Below are positions 1 to 11,096 of a stretch of DNA of 64,000 nucleotides, in pieces. The notes below the pieces were generated by a model that saw only the letters and a list, made by a program, of their open reading frames with translations, was not told the DNA's origin and searched no databases. The stretch is taken from assembly GCA_017591395.1 (NCBI GenBank), contig WEDG01009040.1, forward strand, positions 38,960 through 102,959, written 5' to 3'. The translations under genes were made by a program, and so were the position numbers. Position 1 is the first letter of the stretch; every line of letters begins with the position of its first letter. The DNA is from Schistocephalus solidus. Taxonomy: Eukaryota > Platyhelminthes > Cestoda > Diphyllobothriidea > Diphyllobothriidae.

Positions 1-100
1 CTTCAGTACAGCCAACGCTCTTACTACCTGAGCCACGAGACCCAACCGTGAGCCCTAGGTTTAATCACACATGGGTCAGTTTACCCGCTCAGCCGTAATT
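1..100 (-). repeat. tRNA-like SINE fragment (SINE-Y)
   Basis: This edge fragment matches the head of the better copy at 20926-21020: the segments around 'tacagccaacgctct' and 'agccacgagacccaaccg' align base for base with few changes, and both continue into a 'tttaatcacacatgggt'-like stretch. The rest of the element is cut off by the window edge. It is read as the minus-strand tRNA-like head of a SINE; no intact tRNA is claimed. Confidence 0.5.
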
Positions 101-349
101 TACAAGGATGCAGTTAAATCATCTCAAGTTTCAAGTGCATAAACCCTGTAAAAAATGAAACTTGTGCTTCCAATAGACTTTTCGCTAATATACACATATA
201 CGCAGGCAATTGCACGGCTTGGAAGACTGTAAATCCCCGGCTGAACGGAACCGCCCGTATTCCACCCTGCAATCGCGACGGGTCGGTGAACACCGCTTAC
301 ATAGGATGCTGAATATTCCCGATCACAGGCGGCAGGACTGTGATCTCTT

Positions 350-495
350 GTTTAATGTGTATAACTCTGCACTAGAGTGATCGATAGCTAACCGATTCCG
401 GTATAAATGAGGTCTGGTCCTTGCTGTCGCGGGTTCGACCCCCACCGAGGTTGCCGATTTTTTCACACTTGGATCAAATGAATTATTCAAATCCG
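350..495 (+). repeat. tRNA-like SINE fragment (SINE-Y)
   Basis: The stretch contains a B-box-like 'gggttcgacccc' near 430 followed by 'gccgattttttcacacttgg' and 'atcaaatgaattattc'. The same B box plus 'gtttttcacaagtgg' tail occurs at 21250-21318 and 56946-57045 on the plus strand and inverted at 20870-21060. The A-box half is poorly preserved. It is a decayed SINE copy, not a tRNA gene. Confidence 0.55.
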
Positions 496-1770
496 CTAAG
501 AACACCAATAAATGCAAGTGATATACGCAGGAGGAGGTCTAACGAGAAGTTTCCTCCCTCAAAACATTACCTGAAAAGGATTTGTTTTGGAATAATGACA
601 GTAAGAACGACTACCTTCTCTGAGCTCGAGTAGTTCATTGGTTGTCCTTTGTCGGCATGGGTTTAGTGACAAGCATTAAAAAATTTTGCTATATACGTCC
701 CCGCTAGTACTTTACGAACGGGGCGCCTTTCTACCAGAGGTGAGTTCCTTTCTGCCTTAATCAAATGTTTCCTCTTAGCTCACCGACTGGGACTACGCTC
801 CATCGGCTGTGCCAATATAGCACGAACCGAGTTTGCTAACCAGCTCTGTTGGAAACAGTAAAAACGCTTGTTTGATGGAAGCATGGTTGTTCCAAGAGGT
901 TCCTATTTCTGTGTGCTGTCCGATGTACATATGGAACACATGCGAACCCTGTCGAGTTGTTTCGACCCCATTCTACTAACTTTCAGTGCCAGGTCATCCC
1001 TCACCTATTCCTCACTTTCAAATAGGCCAGGCGGTAGCTTGACGAGTAGTAGCATGATTTACAACAACACCACTCTTTCTTGAATTTACTGGACAGAAAG
1101 GCGTGTAAATTAGAATACTGTGACAATTATTGTCCGCCTAACGAAACCCGCACGAATCTATCCTGGGGGATGAAAGTAAACATGCCTACCTGCCCAATAT
1201 TCTGACTTCACTGTCCCCCATAGCTGAAAAGAACTCCGAACTGAGAACCTTCACTTGAATAACGAAGGAGCTTGAATGTAGCCAGAATAATACAGAAGTG
1301 GAGAAGGAAGACTGTACTACCAACTTCTGCCTCCCCTCCCCCGGCCACCGTCAAACAGTAATATTTCAGTCCCAAACCGGGCGTTGAACTTCCATTCGTT
1401 GCCCACAGACTGCTAGATCCACCGCGAATTCCTTTTTATCATTGATTACCCGACTTACTCGGGCCACCTGCGGGGCTCTAGGCTAGATCTCCAAGGAAAC
1501 CCCGAATCGCCCAGCAATCAGGATGGATCAGTGAACGTCACTCTCATATGGAGTTAGAAGTGGGAAAATTCCATGTTCATTGACGTGAGTGTTACTTGGC
1601 GCTGCACTATGAGGACTAATCCACATCAGCGAAATTCGGATTACCTTAGTGTAGCGTAAACGGGAGGCTTGGTTAGGATTCATATGGAGGTAACTGGCGA
1701 CCAGCAAAGTCCACATGCCCAACTGCCTCTATCGGCGCATACTAATGTTCGTCCCAGGTAAGAAGCATAT
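496..1770. other. no gene recognised
   Basis: Open frames here are under 75 codons, with no recognisable protein signature. I see no tRNA, simple repeat of note, or match to the other repeat families in the window. Confidence 0.5.
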
Positions 1771-2730
1771 CATACAGTAGCTTCCCTAACTCATGAAACA
1801 TCAACCGAAATTCCGAAACGTGTTTTCGATTCAAACAAATTACCTTTGTAGGGTTGCCGTATGGAAAATCGTGCAGCCTTATCCCGAGATATTTCAGTCA
1901 AGGTAGGATGCCGGCTTTTTAACAACTTTCTTCCGACCGCCCGTAAAAATTATACTCTTTAAAATGACTACTTAAGTAAGATGCAATTGTGTCATTGATT
2001 GTAGATGCTCTTATTAATTCAAATATATTTTATGGAAAACGCGCATAAAAAACATTATTCTTTTACGCGTTTGATAGTAAATTACGTCTTCTTCAAATGC
2101 CATACTTTAATAAAGAGCATCTTTCGGTTATGAAAAAGTTTCTAATTATGAGATTTTTAAAGACCTTGAAATGTTAATCCCTAAAATATACCGCATCCAT
2201 AAATTTATTAATTCTGCCTACAATGTGTAGAACCTGATCCAAATCCATTACAGCATTTTATGAGAAATGTCTGACCTCTTCTTCGTACCGTAGAGACATT
2301 TGTGCTTTTTCCTTACGCAGAATGGATACAGCATGTAGTTTTTAAACCTTGAATTTAACTGTAACGGCCGGTAGGGTTCAAAATTATTCAGCTATTTATA
2401 AACTTTAAGAACCAGCACATACCCTTTCTTAAAGTATAAAATTTGAGGTGGACGTAATTTGCTATCAAATTAGTAAAAGAAAGAATACTTGTGTGCATAT
2501 TTTCCATAAAATATATGTTAATTATGGAGAGCATTGAAAATTCATCACAAAATTGCATGCTACTTAAGTTGCCATTTTTTTACAGAGCATGCCTTTGTGG
2601 ATGGCTAGAAAGAAACTCGTGCACGATCATCCATACGAAAACTCTACCTAAGTAATTTTTTTTGAATCGAAAACACATTTCAGAATTTCGGTTGATGTTT
2701 CATGAGTTAGGGAATCTACTGTAGTAGATG
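1771..2730. mobile_element. non-coding element with ~300-bp terminal inverted repeats (M2)
   Basis: The left end (1771-2130) and the reverse complement of the right end (2410-2730) align over about 300 bp. Both start with 'ttccctaactcatgaaacat' and 'caaccgaaattc', then share 'gtgttttcgattcaaa', 'tacttaagtaag/gc' and 'tattttatggaaaa'. The roughly 280-bp centre is AT-rich and encodes nothing. A second full copy lies at 4606-5597. Long inverted ends around a non-coding core suggest a MITE or foldback-type DNA transposon. No transposase was found, so its class is unknown. Confidence 0.7.
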
Positions 2731-2734
2731 AGCG

Positions 2735-2830
2735 CTTACCGACTGCTCTACGGAACTTGCTCGTCCCGTTGTGCCTTGGGGCTCAAATCAGAACCCCTAC
2801 AGGCGGTCACATAACGACTAGTGGTGCATG
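2735..2830 (-). repeat. diverged fragment of the SINE-C companion unit
   Basis: The segment with 'ctcgtcccgttgtgccttgg' followed by 'gcggtcacataacgactagt' resembles 48395-48480, which carries 'ctcgtccaattgtgcccttgg' and ends 'cacagagcagctagtgat'. That unit sits directly next to the tRNA-like SINE-C copies near 48.5 kb. A third diverged copy is at 41040-41140. Confidence 0.45.
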
Positions 2831-3190
2831 CAGATAAGGTGTATACACTCATACGAACTCTGTGGTTGGTGGTCGTTCGATTTTTCCAAGCGTGCGCACT
2901 CGTAGGCGTGTGTCCTAGGTCCCGTCGCTTCCACCTCCCCAACCCTCCCTCACCCCGCCCTCCTCCTCCCCACTTTACGTGTACTGACATGTACCCATCC
3001 CGAAAACAGTATTCCACTGTCGAGAACACCTTATGAAGACGACTGCCACGTGTGTTTATTAGTGCGTCACCGGCAGATGAATCGTTACATATCACCAGGT
3101 GCAACACTGACGTCGAGGTCGGCCTTACAGGATAAGTATGTACAACAGAATCGCAGGGGGTTGCAGCCATGCATATGCACATACAGGAGA

Positions 3191-3503
3191 ATGATGTATG
3201 ATAACGAACGACTTTCAGGGGGTAGGGAACAGCTACAGCGAGATTTCAACTGGGTTGGAACCTCCTGTGAATCCCATCTTTTGGGGAGTCCCAAATAACT
3301 TCGTCCTATCTATAATTATTTTTTATCTATGAAAAAGCCGGCGCATAGTTGCATGTGTGAATTTTCTGAGAAAACTTATATTGTCGTTACAGAGATGTGC
3401 ATCATGTGACTCTATTTTGTCCCTAAATTAGTTGACTTTCCTGCTCCTTAGGAGACTATTTCATGTGGCTGGTATAACCACTTTTCTCCGTATGGGTAGC
3501 CGA
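3191..3503. repeat. ~310-bp direct repeat, copy 1
   Basis: From 'tgataacgaacgactttcag' to 'ccgtatgggtagccg' this stretch is nearly identical to 3891-4198. The few differences include ggggg/ggagg, aactgggttgg/aacggggttag and catcatgtgac/catcgtgtggc. The two copies are in the same orientation about 700 bp apart, with a CR1-like RT scrap between them. The near identity implies a recent local duplication. Confidence 0.85.
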
Positions 3504-3890
3504 CCCTTACCCCAATACAGTTGAGTTTGTATAGGAGATGATGGTGAGACACGCTATCAAAGGCCTTCTTGAAGTCTGTGTAGACTGCGTGCACCACATT
3601 CCCTTCATCGACCGCTCGGGTCCATCGTTCCAGACAGCAGATTAAATTGGTTAAACAGAACCTTCCTCTGTGGAATCCGAGCTGCGCGTCAGATAGAAAA
3701 TGAAACCACTCTAAAAACTGCATCAGTTCACGTTTGATGCTTCGCTCCATAATCTTGTGACACATGGAGGTGAAACTTGCCGGCTGGTAGTTATTTGCGG
3801 AAGCCCGGCTGCCACTTTTATGTATCGAGGAAATCTACGCAGTCTTCCAATGGAGTGGCAATCTGCCTGCAGCGAGGGAGGCTCGGAAGA
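3503..3890 (-). pseudogene. CR1-like LINE reverse transcriptase fragment
   Basis: The minus strand encodes the fingers/palm part of a non-LTR reverse transcriptase. In order it has WKTA, an in-frame stop, IHKSGSRASANNYQPASFTS, CHKIMER, LSDAQLGFHRGR, CLTNL, LERWTRAVDEG and YTDFKKAFDSV. These are the conserved blocks leading to the first catalytic Asp (the D of YTDF, RT motif A). This vocabulary is typical of CR1/jockey-superfamily LINEs in trematodes and cestodes (established knowledge). The downstream palm with the FADD-type motif is missing, because the frame runs into the direct repeat at 3503 and picks up unrelated residues to a stop at 3448. It is a dead fragment and is distinct from the RTE-type LINEs elsewhere in the window. 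Confidence 0.85.
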
Positions 3891-4198
3891 GTATGATAAC
3901 GAACGACTTTCAGGAGGTAGGGAACAGCTACAGCGAGATTTCAACGGGGTTAGAACCTCGTGTGAATCCCATCTTTTGGGGAGTCCCAAATAACTTCGTC
4001 CTATCTATAATTATTTTTATCTATGAAAAAGCCGGCGCATAGTTGCATGTGTGAATTTTCTGAGAAAACTTATATTGTCGTTACAGAGATGTGCATCGTG
4101 TGGCTCTATTTTGTCCCTAAATTAGTTGACTTTCCTGCTCCTTAGTAGACCATGTCATTTGGCTGGTATAACCACCTTTCTCCGTATGGGTAGCCGGT
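3891..4198. repeat. ~310-bp direct repeat, copy 2
   Basis: Second copy of 3191-3503 in the same orientation. It begins exactly where the RT scrap ends ('ggctcggaagag|tatgataacg'). The arrangement fits a tandem duplication of a roughly 700-bp block whose second copy is incomplete. Confidence 0.85.
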
Positions 4199-4417
4199 AT
4201 TAGATGTTTACGATTTCATTGTTCGAGCTCCATTAACTTTTGTGCGGCATCCCTACTTTCGATAGATTCGTGTTTTATGCCCTATCCACTTTCAGTTTCT
4301 CCTTGATTACCAGTCGGCACCGTGGCACTTGCAGACCTAGCACAACACTTTAGGTCTCATTATTAGTTCTCTCTCCATCAACACTAGAACAACCAGTCTT
4401 TTAAGCTTAATAAATAG

Positions 4418-4605
4418 CGTGAATTAGTTTTAAGTGATAGTAGCCTTGCACTGCAGCTACCGCACTATCTCCTCCTCCCCCACCTGAGCCCGGTGTCAAG
4501 ACAGAGTCAAGAAGACCGGAGATGGGAGAGGGTGCAGGTGGCTGGCGCGGCCGGAGCCGCCCCTGGGCATACCACCACACCTGGCTCGGATCCCACGGAG
4601 TGATA
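4418..4605 (-). repeat. dispersed tail repeat T
   Basis: Minus-strand copy of the module that also forms the 3' tails of the zinc-finger LINEs. Reading the minus strand, it has the (C)GGGGC(T)CCGGCCGCGCC block, 'tcttgactctgtcttgacac', a short internal ggaggagga run, and 'tagtagac/gtctactatcac'. It abuts the M2 element at 4606 ('cccacggagtg|atattatg'). Confidence 0.75.
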
Positions 4606-5597
4606 TTATGTAGGCATCCCATCTCATGAAATGTCAACCAAAGTTCTGAAATGTCTTTTCAATTCAAACAAATTATTTAAGTAGGGTTGTGATTATTAAC
4701 TACCGTGTATCATAATTCTAAGTTGTTTATGTCACCTTAGGATGCCGATTTTTGAATGAGTTTCTTTTCGATTGCCTGCAAAACGCATATTCTGTAAAAA
4801 ATTGCTACGTAAGTAGTATATATTTTTGTAACCGATTTTCAATGCCCTTGGAAATTTAACTATATTTTATAGAAAGCATACCAAAATCCTTTCTTTTAGA
4901 CATTTGATAGGAAATTACGCGTTCTTTAAATTTTCTACTTGAAGAAATTGTATCCTTCGCTTTTAAAAACCTTCTAGATTGTTGAATACTTTTGAGCTGT
5001 ACCAGTCGTTACACTTGCATTCAAGGTCTCCAAACTACATATTGTATAAATTATGTCTTAGGCAAAGGACACTTCTCTACGCTTTGAGGAAGAAGTCACA
5101 TAGTGCGTGTCAAATTTCGCCATGGAGATGGATCCTATTGTATACTTTGTAGGCAACATTAATAATTGACGGATACGATGTATTATGAATGAACATTTCA
5201 GGTTCTCGAAAAACCTCATAATTCGAAACTTTTTTTAAAACGAAAAAGATAGCCTTTCTTTGAGTATAAACTTTAACGAAGACGTGATTTTCTGCCAAAT
5301 GAATACAAGAAAAAATATTTTGTGCACGTTTTCTATAAAATATTGTTATAAATATAAGGACATCGAAAACAACTAACAAAAATGTATACTAATTAAGAAA
5401 GCAACTACATAGTATGTGTTTTGCAGGCAATCTGAAAGAAACTCTTTCAAAAGCCGGCATCCTGACGTGACTGAAACATCTTGAGTTTAAACCTGCACGA
5501 TAATCAATATTAAAATACTACTTCAGTAATGTGTTCGAATCGGAAACATATTTCAGAATTTCGATTGGCATTTAATGAGATAGGAAATCTACTATAC
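4606..5597. mobile_element. non-coding element with long terminal inverted repeats (M2, second copy)
   Basis: The left end shares 'ctcatgaaatgtcaacc' and 'ttctgaaatgtcttttcaattc' with the 1771-2730 element. The right end mirrors it, ending 'catttaatgagataggaaat' before 'ctactat'. Internal pairs such as 'atattttatagaaa' with 'tttctataaaatat' confirm inverted symmetry over about 350 bp per arm. It is more diverged than the first copy. The 89-codon minus frame inside (5110-5379) covers arm sequence and has no protein signature. Confidence 0.65.
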
Positions 5598-8500
5598 GTA
5601 CACGTGTTTTCTTCACAGTTCATGCTTGCCAGTCATATGTCGCGTGACAACCAATTGCATTAGGTAGACCGCTGTCTCTCAAACAGCGAGTCCTAGCGAG
5701 GCGATAAGTCATTTCGGTTCAGGAACGTTTTTTTCTTTCCGAGGCGTCTTCTGGGTATACGGTATTTTGAAGCTACGCCTATGGGATATCGAGTGGGCGC
5801 CGTCGTAATTGTTGGGGCTGGCTACTAAAATTATTTTGGCCTTCTGAATATCCTCACACTCCGCCGTTGTGCAGCCAGCAGCGAAAAAATCGATTAAGAG
5901 CTCTCGAATGACTTCACACCGGAATTGACTACCGGAGTAGGCTTATGGGGGGGGCAAGTGCTGGTGTATCTGCACGATCAATCGAACGAGCCGCCCATTG
6001 TGATTACACGTCGTGTCTTGCGAGCGTTCGGGTACTCGCGCGCGCGTCGACACCCTCGTGCGCACGTACTGTCCAGGTGCGGGTGTGTGGAGATGATGTC
6101 AGTATCTCATGCCGCCGACCGACGCCTCGGTCACACACAACACACACACACATACAGGCACACGCAGCACACACGGACCGGAGAAGCAGATGCGTCGAGG
6201 GAAGCATGCCGACATCGGCGAATCCAACGAACCTTTGTAGTTGCACCGCTGCATGCCTCAGTGATGGATTTGCCGGCCCTAAAAACGTCCACAGCTGGGT
6301 TGGATATGGAGACGAAAAGGCAGTGGCGTTCTAACGATTGTGTGGTACCAGGGCGGTGCGTGGTCCAGTGTGTTCCAAGGCCCCGCGGCAACCCTCCTTC
6401 ACCTCCCAGTCCCACCCCCTACTCCACCGCCTGAAGGCTGCTTCCCTTGCCGACGTAATTCACGCTGAACACGCCACATGTACAAATATCCGCACATGAC
6501 ACTGTCGCCATGGTTAGATCGTGGTCATGCTGAAGCGTCCAGGTGACGCGCTCTCTTTCCCTCACTGTCTTCCTCTCCCACAGATGGCGGCAGGACTTTT
6601 AGGGTTATATATGTCAAATTATCATATAAACATACACAGGTTAAAACGACCAATGCGCTTTGATGCCCTGTGTGACATCTAATAGTAGCGTATTCTAGAA
6701 TTCTTTACAGAGCACACTATTTTTGGTTACCATTTCCTTTTCACTCGTCTGTAGTTGACCATGATCATTGAATCTGTTACCTACCCAGGGCCTGGACAGA
6801 AAGAGCATCAGGAAACTGGAGGTTCTTGCATGTTTTGAGGCTTCAGACACCTGAACCTTGTTAGAAAACCTTATCCTTGCCAAAAATTGTAGTCTCAGAC
6901 TCCGGTGGAGACAGCCGTCCTCCGCATCTGCACCGATAGGCTTCTACCGGGCAAATTTTGTACACTTTCATACTGGAGCTAAAAGGTTAGGAGGTTTTTT
7001 GCAATCAACTAGAAAGCACGGAGGGCGTAAGAAGGATTTAATGAAGATGAATTAGTCTCAATTACAGGAATGAATATTTCCAGTTTGCCCGACTTCTCCA
7101 TTTAACCATTAGGCAAGCCCGCAGTGGAACACCTGGAATTCTCCATCTGCCTACCATTGGTCTACGAGTTCGTTGTTTAATTATATAAGTTTTACGGACT
7201 CCCAACATGTTCGTTTTGAGGGAGTTGTAGGCCAAAATCTCGCGAAAAAACGTATTCAGTGCTGCAGTCAAGCCAGATTGGTAACCACTAGGGTGACTTT
7301 CAGTAGTACTGATCGCAGGCAACAGAGTGGAAGCCCGTCCCCTAAAGTTCCAGACCGCTAGATGCAATGACCAATTGGGCCAAGGTTCAAATCCATGGCT
7401 TTACTTGCCTACAATTGTAGTATGACTCGATATCCGAAGAATTTAGATAGGTTGGAAATAACTATTGTTGGCTGCTGCTGTCGGTAACGCATGGCAATTG
7501 AGAGGTTTTCGAGGGCTCCAGGGCAAAATGGAACGGTCTTATTGTGCCCTGAGATCGGGTAAGATCACTGAACAACACAGTCAAGTGAATTATTTTCTCG
7601 AAAAATTCCTCTGAGTAGCCGTGTTTCTCTATTTTTCCTTTATGTCTTATAGTAAGCCATTTTTCATGTTACTGAGAGGCCCTATCGAAATTTTTATGAG
7701 AAGAGGAAGATCGATTTTGTAGGGGGGGGGGGGGGGTAGGATTTATGACGGAATTCAGCCAACAGAAGAGTACCTCTCCACCAGACACCTCCCGGTCAAC
7801 ACTCTCCACCCCACCCCGAGACCGCACTATTGTGGCATTTCGGCAAACGACGCGGTTTGTTTTGCGCTATGCAACTCCCAGGTGTAGTGTTGGTGGTGGT
7901 GCTGGCGCTTGCCTCGTGCTCTCGGCGGGGCTACATCAAAGGAAACTGTCTGGTGGTATTTGGTCCGTTTCCGTGGTCTGTAAATGGGTTTCCCCATGCC
8001 ACCGAAGTCACCCCCTCCACCTACAGTGAGTGAGCGTACGCTGGACGTGTGCGCTACGCGAGGGGGGGGGGGGCGTGGGAGGAGGAGGAGGTTACGAAGC
8101 TGAACTCTCTACAGAGGGTTGGACTTGCTTTTGTGATTTCTTCCCACACAGACCGGTTGTGCACAAACACACGCGTAAAAATGAATTATATGGAATACTG
8201 AAGTCTTGTGAAATAATAATCGAATTCAGGACCTCCTCTTTGCATGCATATCGTGATCCTAGTGGGAGTCTATGTGTGTGATCAGGGCGGTGGCCAGAAA
8301 GTCAAGTTGATGGGTCAAGAGTTACAGTCAACGTCTACCTGCGTGAGCTAATCATTCACGCTGTCTCTACGTGAAACTCATGTCTCAACTGCGACTCCAC
8401 AAAGGCCCGTTGTACATGTCAGCCAACCCCCGGCAACCACATTGACCAGCTGGATGCAGCTAGGCCAGGACAGTTGGCCTGTTACTCTAGTGCCAGTGGC

Positions 8501-8923
8501 TTTGCGTGCGTAGACTAGTTGGGCCAGTCGAAAGGAATCAGCCACGTTGCGGCACGCGTAAACAAGATCTTGATGTCAGTTCAACCCCTGTCCCCAAGCC
8601 TGTCCTTCCTCGTCCTCGGTCTGGCTATTTTGACCCAGCGTGTGTGGAAAGAGATAGAAGGTGGGATGGATGTTGTGCAAGTCTAGTTCACTCCAATGCA
8701 CTTCACGCGTTAGTCACGATTATTCCTAGGAGGTAGGCGATTTTCAGCAGCCTGTCCAACGGAACAATCCTAACGCGAACTATATCAGCAATTTGCTGTG
8801 GCTGACTTTAAGTAAATAGCAGCTCTCTGAGGCAGAACGCAGGGCATATCGATCTTTCTGTCCTTCCGTGCAAGCAGCCGGAAGTTTAATACATACTGGG
8901 CTATATAGGCTTACAAAGGAGAA
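5598..8923. other. no gene recognised; CA-rich and poly-G patches
   Basis: Frames of up to 169 codons at 5925-6434 overlap each other on both strands around a CA-rich patch (6133-6178) and have no recognisable domain, so I treat them as chance. A run of about 14 G lies at 7723-7736 and shorter G runs at 8062-8074. The minus frame at 7062-7367 (101 codons) is unrecognised. No RNA gene or splice-linked exon set could be supported. Confidence 0.45.
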
Positions 8924-9520
8924 TCCTTGGCAAGAACCTAATAAGTGACCCAAAGCAGGGAACAAAGGATAGAACAGCGAGTACTACAGAACCGATGGTA
9001 ATAGGGGCTACATGATGAAAAGGAGAGCACCAACCTAATCCATGGTTTTTGCTCGAGTTAGTATTATTTGCCGGGTTAGAAGGATCGCACAATAGTTTGT
9101 TGCCCCGACAGTGGGTGGATTGTGAGATCCGGTAGCTTTACCTCACCGCCGACCACTATGCGCGATATCATTCCTAGCTGAATTGACCAACTTTTATTGG
9201 GATCCTTGACGGGATTAAGAATGAGACCCGCTCTGCACGATCTTTCATTAGCAAAGTAAAACGAATGCGTTTTGAAACTACCGTGACGTCCTAACAGTTG
9301 CCACCTGGAAAGTTGCCATGTGACTGGATACTTCGGTCCTTCTGCCGCTAATGAAATATAATGTGGCCCTTCTAACCCGTCAACGAATACTGCTTCTAAC
9401 GAGTACAATGGATAGAGAGTAAGGGTTATGTTGGCATGCAGTGCAGTCACGTTTTACACACTGGCCTGTCCTTCGTTCCCTGAATTGGGTCGCAAATTAC
9501 GTTCTTGCCGAATCCAGCTA
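8924..9520. mobile_element. MITE-like element (M3), uninterrupted copy
   Basis: The ends are inverted repeats of about 45-50 bp. The plus strand at 8926 has 'ggcaagaacctaataagtga' then 'cccaaagcagggaacaaagg'; the reverse complement of 9465-9515 gives 'ggcaagaacgtaatttgcga' then 'cccaattcagggaacgaagg'. A second, inverted copy at 51702-56650 matches both ends and the middle but is split by LINE B. The interior has a 124-codon minus-strand frame (9076-9450). Its stretch CRAGLILNPVKD resembles RRAGLVLTPVKD encoded in the second copy, so a degraded coding origin is possible. No transposase signature is recognised. Confidence 0.7.
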
Positions 9521-10545
9521 TGCGCCTGGACTTTCAAGCTGTCGCGTTCATCGAAAAACGAATGGGCATTCCGTAGTTGATTTAAAGAATGCTTCCCTTG
9601 GGAAGCATTGTCCGCGTTCTCGTTGCCAATGTACTCAGTAAAAATCAAATGACAACTTTTATGGGGAAAAATGGAAACCAAGCCGGATGCTGATCAACAC
9701 AGTTTGTCTTCAAGATGAAACACACTACCTCCCATCAACCTTTGATCCCCAATTTGGGAAGCGGGTTTGAAAGCAATGGAAGTCAGTTTGGGGATGGTGT
9801 TCGCTGGTCTAGCCTGGTTGATAGACGAAAAGCGGGTTTTCCGTTTTGGCTGGGAATGGAGAAGGACTACCTGGTCGTCGGTCGACCGCTGACTAACCGT
9901 AACCATTGCTAAAACATTTTTGACAAAATGTGTATGACCAATAGAAGCGAGCGGGTAAGTTCCAGTGTGGATTTATATCATAACGGTTACTGCCAGCTCG
10001 GTTTCTCAACCTCTTCTCTTCTACTGGGGGCTTATGTGTACTCTTCATGTGGATCTTTTTAGTGCCACTAATCAGAGATAGGCCGCTACTGTAGTTATTA
10101 AATATTTCTTTTCCATGCAACCACGTTCGCACAATCCGGAAAAGATTTGCCAGCAAAGACAAGATAGGTAGGGATGTTCATTTCTGGCCGTTGTGATATC
10201 GTTAGCCGGACAAGGTCCAACCGCAGACGGTGACGTGGATCCTTGAGCTTAACGCCGTGCCTCCTGAATGAAGGGCATGACATAAGTAATACGGAGGCAT
10301 TGCACCACGTACATCATGTCCAGCGTGTTTAAAGTAGACTTGCCAATGGCAGACAATGACAGAAGGAGGAGCGAGTCAGACCAAACCAACGCTAATCAGC
10401 GCCTTACTTGTTACAGTAAATCCGACGCGCCTGGAAACCACTACGAAGCACCAAAATTCGTGGCTTGGCGGGATGCCAATTCGCACCATAAATCGGTTTT
10501 TCGCCCACCGCCTCCTCCTCCTTCCTACTGTGGTTTAGGCTGGAA
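9521..10545. other. no gene recognised
   Basis: Short overlapping frames on both strands, none with a recognisable domain. The 136-codon plus frame starting at 10316 is unremarkable until it runs into the GGA repeat. Confidence 0.45.
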
Positions 10546-10960
10546 TGAGGAGGAGGAGGAAGGAGGAGGAGGAGGAGGAGGAGGAGGAGGGAGGAGGGAG
10601 GAGGAGGAGGAGGGAGGGATGAGGGAGGAGGGAGGAGGAGGAGGAGGAGGGAGGAGGGAGGAGGAGGAGGGAGGAGGAGGGAGGAGGAGGAGGAGGGAGG
10701 AGGGAGGAGGAGGAGGAGGGGGATGAGGAGGAGGAGGAGGGAGGAGGAGGAGGAGGAGGAGGAGGAGGGAGGAGGAGGAGGAGGAGGGAGGAGGAGGGAG
10801 GAGGAGGAGGAGGAGGGAGGAGGAGGAGGAGGAGGAGGAGGAGGAGGGAGGAGGAGGAGGGAGGAGGAGGAGGAGGAGGAGGAGGGAGGAGGGAGGAGAG
10901 GAGGAGGAGGAGGAGGAGGAGGAGGAGGAGGAGGAGGAGGAGGAGGAGGAGGAGGAGGAG
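10546..10960 (+). repeat. (GGA)n/(GGGA) microsatellite, ~415 bp
   Basis: Nearly pure ggagga on the plus strand, interrupted by periodic ggga units. It yields artefactual poly-Glu/Gly/Arg frames on the plus strand and poly-Ser/Leu/Pro frames on the minus. It passes without a break into the GGA run inside a T repeat at 10961. Confidence 0.95.
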
Positions 10961-11096
10961 AGAGTGCGATATATGCAGCGCAAATCTACTACCATTATAG
11001 TCTTATTCACGCGCAAGTTACCGTTCCTGCACCACCTTGCTGTGGAGTAAAAGGTAGGCCTTATCAAAAACAATGGTTGAACTGTCAGTGACCCCT
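10961..11096 (+). repeat. right half of tail repeat T, attached to the GGA tract
   Basis: Directly after the GGA tract come 'gagagtgcgatatatgcagc', 'gcaaatctactacc', 'cacgcgcaagttaccgt' and 'cctgcaccaccttgctgtgg'. This is the order seen after the short ggaggagga run in T copies at 14084, 38935 and 45245. The left half of T (the CCGGCCGCGCC and TCTTGACTCTG blocks) is absent. Confidence 0.8.

Noticed and set aside
5925..6434. 169-codon frame, possible small gene
   Set aside because: Overlaps other open frames on both strands in a CA-rich, CpG-rich patch, with no recognisable motif.
10525..11091. Poly-Glu/Gly and poly-Ser/Leu/Pro frames
   Set aside because: Artefacts of the GGA microsatellite; all phases on both strands stay open.
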